From Candidatus Poribacteria bacterium (lineage in GTDB: Bacteria; Poribacteria; WGA-4E; WGA-3G), in contig JAJDTJ010000123.1 in assembly GCA_022827225.1 (NCBI GenBank), forward strand, positions 1 to 34,746: a stretch of DNA of 34,746 nucleotides, written 5' to 3'. The translations under genes and the position numbers were made by a program. The first letter of the stretch is position 1. Each line of letters opens with the position of its first letter. The notes under the pieces are model-generated. The model was not told the origin of the DNA and ran no database searches. It saw nothing but the letters and a program-made list of their open reading frames with translations. Positions 22,402-31,160 of this stretch are shown one piece after another.

Positions 22402-23571
22402 TTACAGTGTTGCTAACTCTGGTAATTCTATCCATCTACGCGCCTGCCAGGATTCCATGCCTTTGTCTGCCAACTGCACGCCTTTTGCACCTGCAAGGAG
22501 CGTCCACGGGAAGGGTTCGTCGGCGACGACGTGGCGGAGGAATAACTCCCATTGCGCTCTGAATGCGTTCTCATAGGTCTCCTGCTCCGGCACCTTGAGC
22601 CATCCGTCAAAGAATTTGATCGGTTGTTCGATGTCTGGGTTCCAGACAGGACGTGGTGTGCCGGAAAGCGGTTGAATCCAACAATCTCTCAAGCCAACAA
22701 CAGCGGAACCGTTCAAGCCGTCCACATGTATCGTCAACAGATCGTCACCGCGGACTCTGACTGCCCAAGACGAGTTGAAGTGTGCGATGATACCGTTCTC
22801 CAATTCAAACGTCGCGTAAGCAGCATCTTCAGCGGTACAGGCGTACGGTTTGCCTTCTTCATCCCACCGTTGCGGGAGATGCGTCGCAGCGATACAGGAG
22901 ACACTTTTGATGGCACCGAAGAGGTTGTCAATGACGTATCGCCAGTGGCTGAACATATCGAGGATGATGCCGCCCCCGTCTTCAGTTCGGTAGTTCCACG
23001 ACGGACGTTGGCTGGGAATGGTGTCGCCTTGGAAGACCCAGTAGCCGAATTCACCGCGTACAGCGATAATCTTTCCGAAGAAGTCGGCATCTATTAGACG
23101 TTTGAGTTTCTGAATGCCGGGTAGCCAGAGTTTATCCTGAACGACACCGTTTTTGAGTCCTGCTTTCGCTGCTTTCTCATAGAGGCGATACGCGTCCTCG
23201 GTCGTTGTGGCGGTCGGTTTTTCACAATAGATATGTTTTCCGGCGGCTATTGCGGTTTCGACGGCATCGACGCGGCGTGAGGTAACTTGTGCATCGAAAT
23301 AGACGCTATAGTCATCGTCGGCGAGGGCAGCGTTGAGGTCTGTGGTCCATTTTTGGACACCGGTGGTTTCGGAGAGTTTCTCCAGTTTCGCGGGATTCCG
23401 TCCGACGAGATACGGGTCGGGCATAATGACTTCACCGTCACCGATAGGGATGCCGCCGTCTTCTGCGATGGATAGGATCGAGCGGATGAGGTGTTGGTTG
23501 GTTCCCATCCTACCGGTAACACCGTTCATAATGATCCCGACACGATGCGTTTTTTCGGTTTGATTGGTCAT
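22402..23571 (-). CDS. Gfo/Idh/MocA family NAD(P)-dependent oxidoreductase
   Basis: The 389-residue protein has an N-terminal Rossmann domain (VGIIMNGVTGRMGTNQHLIR), which is a slightly unusual nucleotide loop, a central segment DDDYSVYFDAQVTSRRVDAV and the family hallmark CEKPTA (about 115-120). The C-terminal alpha/beta domain includes GEFGYWVFQG, the HTGIHD-like region DGGGIILDMFSHWRYVIDNL with conserved Asp and His, and DRFVHAF-like helices. Family members oxidise sugars, inositols or related polyols; the substrate here is unknown. AGGAGACAG precedes the ATG. The cupin gene ends 29 bp upstream in the same direction, so the two are probably cotranscribed for carbohydrate use. Confidence 0.92.
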   Translation of the reverse strand: MTNQTEKTHRVGIIMNGVTGRMGTNQHLIRSILSIAEDGGIPIGDGEVIMPDPYLVGRNPAKLEKLSETTGVQKWTTDLNAALADDDYSVYFDAQVTSRRVDAVETAIAAGKHIYCEKPTATTTEDAYRLYEKAAKAGLKNGVVQDKLWLPGIQKLKRLIDADFFGKIIAVRGEFGYWVFQGDTIPSQRPSWNYRTEDGGGIILDMFSHWRYVIDNLFGAIKSVSCIAATHLPQRWDEEGKPYACTAEDAAYATFELENGIIAHFNSSWAVRVRGDDLLTIHVDGLNGSAVVGLRDCWIQPLSGTPRPVWNPDIEQPIKFFDGWLKVPEQETYENAFRAQWELFLRHVVADEPFPWTLLAGAKGVQLADKGMESWQARRWIELPELATL

Positions 23572-23600
23572 CTGTCTCCTGTTATTAGTTCTGCGTCCTT

Positions 23601-24044
23601 CTAAGCTTTGTCAGTGCATTGAGGGGCTGCGCCTTCTGGGAGTGGTGGTGCTTCGACACCGGCTTTCGGGAGTGTGCCGGCGAGTTCTTGTTTCCAATGC
23701 GCGACATCGCCTGCGGGGCCGTAGCAGTAGACCATCTTCATCGGTGTGTTGCCCGTGTTGGTCAACTGATGGAAGACCCAAGACGGGATAAAGACGGTCT
23801 GACCTGCGGAAAGCACTTGGCGTTCTTCACCGAGGCACATTTCGCCTTCACCTTCGACGATAAAATAAATCTCTTCCTGTTCGTGGTTATGCCACGGCAC
23901 TTGACCACCGTTAGGTTCTAAGACGACGAAGCCCATACAGAATTCGTCTATCTGGATGGGGGATGCGCCGCCGACAAGGTTTTTCGTACGTCTACGGGCA
24001 GGATAGGTGCGCCCTTCAATTTCGTTTAGATCTGCGATTAACAT
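23601..24044 (-). CDS. Single-domain cupin protein
   Basis: The 147-residue protein has both cupin motifs: PWHNHEQEEIYFIVEGEGEM (motif 1, with the His, His, Glu metal ligands) and GQTVFIPSWVFHQLTNTGN (motif 2, with the last His). The short C-terminus is Pro-rich. Single-domain cupins of this kind bind a metal and often isomerise or sense sugars; the substrate is not evident. AAAGGACATCACACA precedes the ATG at 24044. It lies directly upstream of the oxidoreductase, consistent with a shared pathway. Confidence 0.92.
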   Translation of the reverse strand: MLIADLNEIEGRTYPARRRTKNLVGGASPIQIDEFCMGFVVLEPNGGQVPWHNHEQEEIYFIVEGEGEMCLGEERQVLSAGQTVFIPSWVFHQLTNTGNTPMKMVYCYGPAGDVAHWKQELAGTLPKAGVEAPPLPEGAAPQCTDKA

Positions 24045-24099
24045 TGTGTGATGTCCTTTCCAATGCTGACGGCACAGGGACTGTGCCTACTACTTTGCA

Positions 24100-24699
24100 T
24101 TATTCAAAAAGCTCTGCCACCTGACAAGAAAATCCTTCAATAACATTCTCACCGGTGAGGGTGTCGTTCCGCGTGAGGAGCGTAATGTCCGTTTCCGAAC
24201 GATAGACTGTCACCGTTTTGGATCTCGGTTCAAGCACCCATACAAGTTGTGTGCCCGCATCAAGATAAGTGAATGCTTTTTCCACAACCCGGTGTAAGGC
24301 ATCTGTCGGCGAAACCACCTCAATGGCGAGGTCTGGTGGAATAGAGAAAACTTTACTCAGATCAGCAGGAATGTGTTCGTTTAAAAGAAAAGCAATATCT
24401 GGCATTAGCACACGTTCGCCGACTCTAAAACCTGTTTCTGACACATAAATATCCCCTAACCGATTTTCACGAACGTATGAGCCTAAAGGCAGAATAAGAT
24501 TCACACTAATCCTACCATGTTCCCCTGATGTAGGTGGCACCGGTATTAATTCTCCTTTAATGTATTCATATCCCTCTAAATCGCTTTTGAGGAACTCCTC
24601 CAATGTCATCTTGATAGGTCTAAGCGGGAGTCCTTCTTGTGGGAGTAGGGCATCGGGATTTCCGTCGGCAGGGAGTGCTCCAAATTCTTGTGCGTTCAT
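24100..24699 (-). CDS. Uma2 family putative restriction endonuclease-like protein
   Basis: The start at 24699 has GAGGTGAAATC upstream; the longer frame reads through a low-complexity stretch and was rejected. The 199-residue protein shows MTLEEFLKSDLEGYEYIKGE, PTSGEHGRISVNLILPLG, VLMPDIAFLL (conserved PD), PPDLAIEVVSPTD (conserved Glu; the usual ExxS variant), and LVWVLEPRSKTVTVY. This is a standard Uma2 domain. It follows ppdK in the same direction. Function in the cell is not established. Confidence 0.9.
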   Translation of the reverse strand: MNAQEFGALPADGNPDALLPQEGLPLRPIKMTLEEFLKSDLEGYEYIKGELIPVPPTSGEHGRISVNLILPLGSYVRENRLGDIYVSETGFRVGERVLMPDIAFLLNEHIPADLSKVFSIPPDLAIEVVSPTDALHRVVEKAFTYLDAGTQLVWVLEPRSKTVTVYRSETDITLLTRNDTLTGENVIEGFSCQVAELFE

Positions 24700-24723
24700 G
24701 ATTTCACCTCGCGAAAAGAGAAG

Positions 24724-24815
24724 ACAGGAAGAATGGAAGATTGGGGGTACCCATCCTTCCATCCCTGCTTCTATCCAAATCCTTCCACCCTTCCATCCTT
24801 CCACCCTTCCATCCA
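24724..24815. repeat. Low-complexity CCTTCCA-type tandem repeat
   Basis: Degenerate tandem copies of CCTTCCATC/CCTTCCACC occupy the spacer between ppdK and the Uma2 gene. Confidence 0.7.
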
Positions 24816-24816
24816 A

Positions 24817-27450
24817 TTAATCTTCTGCCTCAATCACGGCTTGTGCTGCGGCGAGACGGGCGATCGGGACACGGAACGGGGAACATGAGACGTAGTTGAA
24901 CCCTAATCCGTAGCAGAATTTCACGGAATTCGGTTCGCCGCCGTGCTCACCACAGATACCGACCTTCAGATCGGGGCGAGCCGAGCGTCCTTTTTCAGAA
25001 CCGATTTGCAACAGGCTGCCGACACCTTCCTGGTCGAGGATCTGGAACGGGTCGTATTCCAGCACACCGTTTCTCACGTAGTCGTCAAGGAATTTCGCGG
25101 CATCGTCTCGGCTCATTCCGAACGTTGTTTGTGTGAGGTCGTTGGTGCCGTAGGAGAAGAATTCAGCTTCAGCGGCGATCTTGTCAGCAGTGAGTGCTGC
25201 CCGGGGCAACTCAATCATGGTGCCCACAAGGTATTCGACGCGTGTGCCGGTCTCTTTGAAGACCGCCTCGGCTGTGTCAACGACGACTTTGCGTTGTAGT
25301 GAGAACTCGTTGATATGCCCGACAAGCGGAATCATAATTTCTGGTAGCACGCTGATCCCGCGTTTGGCGACATCAACGGCGGCTTCAAAGATTGCACGCG
25401 CTTGCATCTCGGTTATCTCTGGGTAGACGATGCCGAGCCTGCAGCCCCGGTGTCCGAGCATCGGATTAAATTCGTGCAGTTCTTCGACGCGTTCACTGAG
25501 TTTCTGCGGTTCAACGCCGAGTCGCCCCGCGAGTTCATGGATTTCGGTTTCGTTTTTCGGTAAGAACTCGTGGAGCGGTGGATCGAGCGTGCGGATTGTG
25601 ACAGGGTAGCCAGCCATCGCCTCAAATATCCCGATAAAGTCTGTCCGTTGATGTGGGAGCAGTTTCGCCAACGCCGTTTCGCGTTCTGCCATCTCATCGG
25701 CGAGGATCATTTCTCTGACTGCGTCGATACCTGTGCCGAAGAACATGTGCTCGGTTCGGCAGAGTCCGATGCCTTCAGCCCCGAATTGTCGGGCATTTTT
25801 GGCATCTTCGGGTGTATCGGCATTCGTGCGAACGTTTAATGATCGGATGTCGTCTGCCCATTCCATAAGCGTTCCGAATTGTCCGCTAAGTTCGGGTTGG
25901 ATGAGTGCGACCTGCCCATTGAGGACATCGCCTGTGGAGCCGTTGAGCGTAATAAAATCGCCTTCGGCGTAGCGTTTCCCCTCCGCGTAAAATTCGAGTG
26001 CTTTTTCATTGATAAAGAGTGCGGAGCAGCCAGCGACACAGCATTTTCCCATACCGCGTGCCACGACAGCGGCGTGGCTGGTCATACCGCCACGGGCTGT
26101 GAGGATCCCCTCTGCGGCATCCATACCGCCGATGTCCTCTGGTGATGTTTCGGAGCGGACGAGGATGACTTTTTCACCAGCGGCTGCGAGTTCTTCAGCA
26201 CGGAGCGCGGTAAAGACGACTTTACCGACGGCGGCACCCGGGGAAGCGGGCAGCCCTTGGGCGATAACCTCAACATTAGCGTCCGGATCAACGCTCGGAT
26301 GCAACAACTGGTCTAAGTCGTTTGCTGGTACACGCGTCAAGGCGGTCTCTTTATCGATTAAACCTTCTTCAACCATCTCAACCGCGATTCTGACAGCGGC
26401 TTGACCGGTACGTTTCCCATTACGGGTCTGGAGCATGTAGAGTTTGCTGTCCTGAATCGTAAATTCAACGTCTTGCATGTCGCGATAGTGCTTCTCAAGC
26501 CTTAACCCGATATCTACCAATTCATCATACGCGTGTGGCAATATATTTCTCAATTCGATGACCGGAAGCGGCGTTCGGATCCCAGCGACGACATCTTCGC
26601 CCTGGGCGTTAATGAGGAATTCGCCGTAAAATTGGTTTGCACCGGTCGAGGGGTTACGGGTGAAGGCGACTCCTGATCCGGAGGTTCCACCCATATTTCC
26701 AAATACCATCGCTTGTACGTTAACAGCGGTGCGTCCGAGTTCTTCGGAAATATCGTTAAGACGGCGATAAGTAATGGCGCGCGGGTTTCCAGAGGATTCA
26801 AAAACGGCATCGCGTGCCATGTTTAATTGCTGCCGCGGTTCATCAGGAAAATCGTTACCTGTGTGCTGCTTGACGGCGTTCTTGAACTCGTGGACGAGTT
26901 CGACTAAATCGGCGGCTTCTAATTCGGTATCTAATTCAACGCCTTTCGCCTTTTTCTTTCCTTCGAGTAGGTGCTCAAACTCATCGTGATCAACGTCGAG
27001 TACGACGTTCCCGAACATCTGTATGAAGCGTCGGTATGAATCGTAAGCGAAACGTTCATTTTCGGATCTGGCGATAAGTCCCTTAACCGTGTCATCATTC
27101 AAACCGAGGTTGAGAATTGTGTCCATCATACCCGGCATTGAGACGGCGGCACCGGAACGGACGGACAGGAGAAGCGGGTTCTCGGTATCACCGAATTTCG
27201 CGCCGAGTGCAGCTTCCAGCTTATCTAAGTTCTCGTCAATCTGTTCGTCAAGTCCGGCGGGGTATTGTTTATCGTTTTCGTAGTATAATTTGCATACCTC
27301 AGTGGAGATGGTGAATCCTGGCGGGACAGGTACGCCGAGATTGCTCATCTCCGCGAGATTCGCCCCTTTTCCACCGAGCAGGGTCCGCATTGTGGCATCA
27401 CCGTCGCTTTCACCCGCTCCAAAGAAGTAGACATACTTCGGTTTTGGCAT
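24817..27450 (-). CDS. ppdK: Pyruvate, phosphate dikinase
   Basis: PPDK interconverts pyruvate, ATP and phosphate with phosphoenolpyruvate, AMP and pyrophosphate. At 877 residues it is full length. Domains in order: ATP-grasp nucleotide-binding domain (LLGGKGANLAEMSNLGVPVP at about 25-44; SVRSGAAVSMPGMMDTILNL); central phosphohistidine domain with GGMTSHAAVVARGMGK; C-terminal PEP/pyruvate barrel with GLCRTEHMFF, the MLGHRGCRLGI region, GTNDLTQTTFGMSRDD and CGEHGGEPNSVKF. The ATG at 27450 is preceded by AGGAGG. It lies downstream of pafA, separated by a repeat, so it may or may not share the proteasome transcript. Confidence 0.97.
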   Translation of the reverse strand: MPKPKYVYFFGAGESDGDATMRTLLGGKGANLAEMSNLGVPVPPGFTISTEVCKLYYENDKQYPAGLDEQIDENLDKLEAALGAKFGDTENPLLLSVRSGAAVSMPGMMDTILNLGLNDDTVKGLIARSENERFAYDSYRRFIQMFGNVVLDVDHDEFEHLLEGKKKAKGVELDTELEAADLVELVHEFKNAVKQHTGNDFPDEPRQQLNMARDAVFESSGNPRAITYRRLNDISEELGRTAVNVQAMVFGNMGGTSGSGVAFTRNPSTGANQFYGEFLINAQGEDVVAGIRTPLPVIELRNILPHAYDELVDIGLRLEKHYRDMQDVEFTIQDSKLYMLQTRNGKRTGQAAVRIAVEMVEEGLIDKETALTRVPANDLDQLLHPSVDPDANVEVIAQGLPASPGAAVGKVVFTALRAEELAAAGEKVILVRSETSPEDIGGMDAAEGILTARGGMTSHAAVVARGMGKCCVAGCSALFINEKALEFYAEGKRYAEGDFITLNGSTGDVLNGQVALIQPELSGQFGTLMEWADDIRSLNVRTNADTPEDAKNARQFGAEGIGLCRTEHMFFGTGIDAVREMILADEMAERETALAKLLPHQRTDFIGIFEAMAGYPVTIRTLDPPLHEFLPKNETEIHELAGRLGVEPQKLSERVEELHEFNPMLGHRGCRLGIVYPEITEMQARAIFEAAVDVAKRGISVLPEIMIPLVGHINEFSLQRKVVVDTAEAVFKETGTRVEYLVGTMIELPRAALTADKIAAEAEFFSYGTNDLTQTTFGMSRDDAAKFLDDYVRNGVLEYDPFQILDQEGVGSLLQIGSEKGRSARPDLKVGICGEHGGEPNSVKFCYGLGFNYVSCSPFRVPIARLAAAQAVIEAED

Positions 27451-27470
27451 CAAAAGCCTCCTGTGTTTTA

Positions 27471-27629
27471 GAGTTATAAGTTATAAGTTATAACTTTTTG
27501 GTTAAGAGGGTTCTGAGTTTTCAACATCTCTTTAGTAACTGCTGATGCTTCCATGCCGTGAGGACCGTAACAAAAAGCACACCCAGCATCAGAAAACAGA
27601 CTTATAACTTATAACCAACAACTTATAAC
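27471..27629. repeat. Repeat cassette with TTATAAG arms between pafA and ppdK
   Basis: The left arm GTTATAAGTTATAAG (from 27473) is the exact reverse complement of CTTATAACTTATAAC (27601-27615); both arms are tandem 7-8-bp units. The architecture is the same as the cassettes at 29811 and 30970, with a different arm sequence. Confidence 0.7.
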
Positions 27630-27632
27630 GTT

Positions 27633-28991
27633 TTAGATTGAATAGATAGTGCGACTTGCTTCGTCGAATTCTGGTTTAAATGGATCCGTTGAAAGGTAAA
27701 GGATCTGATACGGTTCATAGAGTTGGATATAACTCCAATTGACACCACATAGGATCTTCCCTTCGTTAACTTTCTTGATAAATTTGCCTCTAAACTTGGC
27801 GCGTGTCCGTTCAGGCGGGAAATGTTCAGCGTGTTGAATCTGTGTATCTTTGACGATGCGTTCGACTTCCGCTCGTCTTTCAAGTGTGTAGTAGAGACTC
27901 TCTTCCTGTCGGACATTATGATATTTTAGATCGAGGTGTTTAACCTGTGGTGAGTCCCAATCGTAGCCGCGTTTCGCGAGGTAGGTCTGGAGCCATTTCC
28001 ATTTAATGACCCAATCCAATTCGCGTTCTAACTGCATCGGATCGGTTTCCAAACAGGTAAGGACGTATTCCCAGCGCGCCATAATTTGTGCTGTCGTTGG
28101 GTCAGATTCGGCTTGCTCGAGGTAGCGTTTTGCGCATTCGAGGTACTGCCATTGTAAATTGACTGCTGAGAGGCGTTTCCCGTTTTGGAGTTCGATCTGA
28201 TGTTTACAGGTAATATCGTCTGAGATTTCGCGGATCGCTTTAACAGGGTTCCGCAGTGCGAACCGTTGCTGAATGAAATTGTCTTCAATCATGCGTAGCA
28301 CAATACCGGTGGTACCGACCTTCAAGAAAGTTGAAAATTCGGACATATTGGAATCACCGACAATGACGTGTAAACGTCTATATCTTTCTCTATCAGCGTG
28401 TGGTTCATCGCGTGTGTTGATAATCCCGCGTGCCGTTGTTGTTCCGATAGAGATTTCTTCTCGGATGTGTTCCGCGCGCTGTGAGATGGCGTAGTAACCG
28501 CGGTGGCTGGGTTTGATTTTGCCGGCACCTGTGAAGACCTGCCGTGTAACAAAGAACGGAATAAGTTGCGATGCCAACTGTCGGAAATCGACGTGCCTTT
28601 CCATCAGATAGTTTTCGTGGCATCCGTAGGTATTTCCGGGTGTATCCAAGTTGTTTTTAAAAATAGAGATTTTTCCGTAGAACCCGTCATTTTTCATGCG
28701 TCGTTCGGCGGTGCTTGCGAGGCGTGTAATAATGCGTTCCCCGGCTTTATCGTGTGCGACGAGTTCAGCGACATCATCACATTCGGGGGTGGCGTACTCG
28801 GGGTGGCATCCGATGTCTTGATAGAACCGTGCACCGTTTTCGAGAAAGACATCTGGATACATCCGCCCTGCAACGATTTCTCGGAAGAGGTACATCACAA
28901 CGTTCTGAACAGTGAGTGTTTTTCTACGGGGTCCGTCTGGTGTCCAGATGATTCCGAACTCGGTTTCGAGTCCATAAATTCTACGCTTCAT
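27633..28991 (-). CDS. pafA: Pup-protein ligase PafA
   Basis: PafA uses ATP to link the C-terminal glutamate of Pup to lysines of target proteins. The start at 28991 gives 452 residues and has AGGGG upstream; a longer start lacks support. The N-terminus RRIYGLETEFGI is the glutamine-synthetase-like hallmark (Glu metal ligands). RFYQDIGCHPEYATPECD contains the presumed catalytic base Asp59. FKNNLDTPGNTYGCHENYL, GAGK, ISQRAEHI, INTRDEPHAD, YRRLHVIVGDSNMSE and TTRARLR-like RTRAKFRGKF match the mycobacterial protein as I recall it. The insert typical of Dop is absent, which separates the two paralogues. The gene follows prcA by 86 bp. Confidence 0.96.
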   Translation of the reverse strand: MKRRIYGLETEFGIIWTPDGPRRKTLTVQNVVMYLFREIVAGRMYPDVFLENGARFYQDIGCHPEYATPECDDVAELVAHDKAGERIITRLASTAERRMKNDGFYGKISIFKNNLDTPGNTYGCHENYLMERHVDFRQLASQLIPFFVTRQVFTGAGKIKPSHRGYYAISQRAEHIREEISIGTTTARGIINTRDEPHADRERYRRLHVIVGDSNMSEFSTFLKVGTTGIVLRMIEDNFIQQRFALRNPVKAIREISDDITCKHQIELQNGKRLSAVNLQWQYLECAKRYLEQAESDPTTAQIMARWEYVLTCLETDPMQLERELDWVIKWKWLQTYLAKRGYDWDSPQVKHLDLKYHNVRQEESLYYTLERRAEVERIVKDTQIQHAEHFPPERTRAKFRGKFIKKVNEGKILCGVNWSYIQLYEPYQILYLSTDPFKPEFDEASRTIYSI

Positions 28992-29077
28992 AAGAGAGCC
29001 CCTTTGTCGGTGCTGCTTCGGCAAAAAAATAGGCTTTTGACGACAGAAAAGCCGAGAAGTGTTCCAGGGTCAAAAGA

Positions 29078-29797
29078 TTAGGACAGAAGTGCTGTGACTT
29101 CGTCCGTAGAGAGTCGTCGAAATTTTCGCCGTTCAACTGTCTGCTCCAGGCATGCCACCTCTATTGTTTGTGGCGTTATTTGATAATTGTCTTCAGCATC
29201 TGCTTCAACGGTCCGGAAGGTGTCTGTCACGAGTTGTAGTGCTGCGGACAGCTCTAAGTCATCGGCGTAGTGTTGTTGCAGAATCCCTGTTATTGCCGTG
29301 GCTCGCCCCCCGATAACGGCATACTTTTCCTCTTCCGAATAGATACCGTCAAATGCGATATGATAGATCCGATTGTTCCGTAGTGTTGAACCGTCGGGTG
29401 CGTCTGCTGCGCCCAATTCGCAGACGAGGAGTTCTATCTCCAGTGGTTTGGCGTCCCAGGCTTGTGCGACTGCCCCCATGTGCTGCGAATAGAGGTTTGT
29501 CAACCATTTCGCTGTGACATCTTCGCGGTAGTAGCGGAATCCTTTAATTTCGGCTTCACGAATCCCAACGACACGGAGTATCTCATATTCAGCGATCCTA
29601 CCGGCGGCAGCGAATGCGATCCGGTCATAAATTTCGGAAATTTTGAAGGTGGTTTTTCGTGGATTCTCAGCCACCATCAGGAGCCCTTCCCGATATTCTA
29701 AGACGACGACTTCCTTGGCTTGCGCGATGCCGCGACGGACGAAATCCTCTTTATCCTGACGGATCTGCTCCGGTGAAACGTAGTACGGTGTGGACAT
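29078..29797 (-). CDS. prcA: Proteasome subunit alpha
   Basis: PrcA forms the outer rings of the 20S core, which gate entry and bind the ARC/Mpa ATPase. The 239-residue protein starts PYYVSPEQIRQDKEDFVRRG, very close to the actinobacterial SPEQ start, and continues with GIAQAKEVVVLEY, VAENPRKTTFKISEIYDRIAFAAAG, ELLVCELGAA and AVIGGRA. The sequence ends RKFRRLSTDEVTALLS, short of the C-terminal tail of mycobacterial PrcA. There is no N-terminal Thr, as expected for alpha. The ribosome-binding site is weak, and the gene is separated from prcB by a repeat cassette. Confidence 0.95.
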   Translation of the reverse strand: MSTPYYVSPEQIRQDKEDFVRRGIAQAKEVVVLEYREGLLMVAENPRKTTFKISEIYDRIAFAAAGRIAEYEILRVVGIREAEIKGFRYYREDVTAKWLTNLYSQHMGAVAQAWDAKPLEIELLVCELGAADAPDGSTLRNNRIYHIAFDGIYSEEEKYAVIGGRATAITGILQQHYADDLELSAALQLVTDTFRTVEADAEDNYQITPQTIEVACLEQTVERRKFRRLSTDEVTALLS

Positions 29798-29810
29798 ATC
29801 GGTATTCTTG

Positions 29811-29954
29811 GTTATCAGTTGTCGGTTGTCGGTTATCAGTTAAGAGGGAAATGTGACTGATAAGTTCCGTCTCTTAACTCTCACTGTGAGGTAAACTGAA
29901 GACTGACAACCGAAAGATTTTTCGCAGAAAAATCGTACTGATAACTGACAACTA
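29811..29954. repeat. Repeat cassette in the prcB-prcA spacer
   Basis: The ends are GTTATCAGTTGTCGG and CTGATAACTGACAACT. Inside is the hairpin GATTTTTC-GCA-GAAAAATC (29916-29934). The cassette fills nearly the whole 162-bp spacer. Confidence 0.75.
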
Positions 29955-29959
29955 TTCTC

Positions 29960-30754
29960 CTATAGCCGCGATATGAATTCGCGATAGAGTGCTTCAACGG
30001 TTGCCTCCGGTACTTCGGTGACACCGTCTTCAGTAACGGTGTAAAGTATTGGAAAAATTTTTCGGATAAGATCGGGCCCGCCAGTTGCGATGTCCTCATC
30101 GGCAGCGTCCCAGAGGGCTTCGACGATGATTTCTAAGGCATCTTGACGATTAATTTGTGGCGTGTAGCGTTTTTTAAGTGTTGCTCGTGCGTCCTTACCG
30201 CCGGATCCGATTGCGTAGTAGTCATCTTCTTCGTAGCGGCCGCCGATGGCATCGTATTTGAAGATTCTACCACTTTGACGTTTCACATCGTAGCCAGCAA
30301 AGAGCGGCAAAACGATAAGTCCCTGCATAGCGAGTCCGAGGTTCGCGCGTACGAGGTGTGAAAGGAAGTTTGCCTGCCCTTCGAGACTGAGACTCACGCC
30401 TTCCGTTTTTTCGTAGAATTCGACCTCAACTTGGAAAAGCTTCGCCATCTCAATACAGGGACCGGCGGCACCGGCGACCGCGATTGCCGAGTGCCGATCG
30501 ACTGGATAGACCTTCTGAATGCGTCGCTCGCCGACCTGATATCCCTCAGTTGCCTGCCGGTCTCCAGCCATCACGACCCCGGCATCATAGACCACTGCAA
30601 GCACGGTTGTACCCTCATAGTGCCGAAATGACGATTCCGGTACATGCGGATTTGGGACGACATCAGACGAATTGAGCGTCGTCAGTAATTCGGGGTGGCG
30701 ACGCTTGAGAATGTGAAAGAAGTCGGAGGTGCCGTAATCACTGAGGTCAAGCAC
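29960..30754 (-). CDS. prcB: Proteasome subunit beta
   Basis: PrcB carries the proteolytic site. The 264-residue precursor starts with GTG at 30754, two bases after the pup stop codon, which indicates translational coupling. Residues 1-48 are the propeptide, ending YEG before the active Thr49. Numbered from that Thr, Asp17 (GDR) and Lys33 (IQK) of the Thr/Asp/Lys triad are in place. Other motifs are VVYDAGVVMAGDRQATEGYQ, AVAGAAGPC, FAGYDVKRQSGRIFKYDAIGG, YYAIGSGGKDARATLKK and EALWDAADEDIATGGPD. The homology is closest in form to actinobacterial PrcB, not HslV. Confidence 0.97.
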   Translation of the reverse strand: MLDLSDYGTSDFFHILKRRHPELLTTLNSSDVVPNPHVPESSFRHYEGTTVLAVVYDAGVVMAGDRQATEGYQVGERRIQKVYPVDRHSAIAVAGAAGPCIEMAKLFQVEVEFYEKTEGVSLSLEGQANFLSHLVRANLGLAMQGLIVLPLFAGYDVKRQSGRIFKYDAIGGRYEEDDYYAIGSGGKDARATLKKRYTPQINRQDALEIIVEALWDAADEDIATGGPDLIRKIFPILYTVTEDGVTEVPEATVEALYREFISRL

Positions 30755-30756
30755 TC

Positions 30757-30954
30757 CTACTGCCCTCCCCGTTGAATGTAACTTTCGACAAATTCCTGTG
30801 AATCTTCTTCCAGGATTTCATCAATTTCGTCAAGAAGTGAATCTAAATCTTCAACGAACGCCTCATCCATTTCGCCGTTTTCAACATCGGGTTGCATGTC
30901 TTCGGTTTCATCGATATGGCGTTTGAGGTGTTCCTGTTGTTTTTCTGTCGACAT
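30757..30954 (-). CDS. pup: Prokaryotic ubiquitin-like protein Pup (ends GGQ)
   Basis: The 65-residue, acidic, presumably disordered protein ends SYIQRGGQ. Pup is linked to lysines through its last residue; when that residue is Gln, Dop must first deamidate it to Glu. The central part DEAFVEDLDSLLDEIDEILE is the helical segment that docks on the ARC coiled coil. AAAGGAG precedes the ATG, and prcB starts two bases after the stop codon. Gene order pup-prcB-prcA matches the actinobacterial arrangement. Confidence 0.95.
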   Translation of the reverse strand: MSTEKQQEHLKRHIDETEDMQPDVENGEMDEAFVEDLDSLLDEIDEILEEDSQEFVESYIQRGGQ

Positions 30955-30969
30955 TTTTTTCTCCTTTAA

Positions 30970-31160
30970 TAGTTGTCGGTTGTCAATTATCAGAGGGAAT
31001 AGTTATCAGAGTACTGGTTATCAGGACTCAGTACGCTGCGCTTTCAGTGAAAGAGGGTATTTGTGGCGGTCACCAAATCGTTGACTGCCACAAGGTATTA
31101 ACTGCGTACTGACAACTGAAAGGTTTTTCGCAGAAAAACCGTACTGACAACTGATAACTA
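30970..31160. repeat. Repeat cassette in the dop-pup spacer, supplying the dop stop codon
   Basis: The ends are TAGTTGTCGGTTGTCAATTA and CTGACAACTGATAACTA. The last three bases, read on the minus strand as TAG (31158-31160), are the stop codon of dop. It contains the hairpin GGTTTTTC-GCA-GAAAAACC (31122-31140), the same fold as in 29811-29954 with one compensated base pair. Confidence 0.75.
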
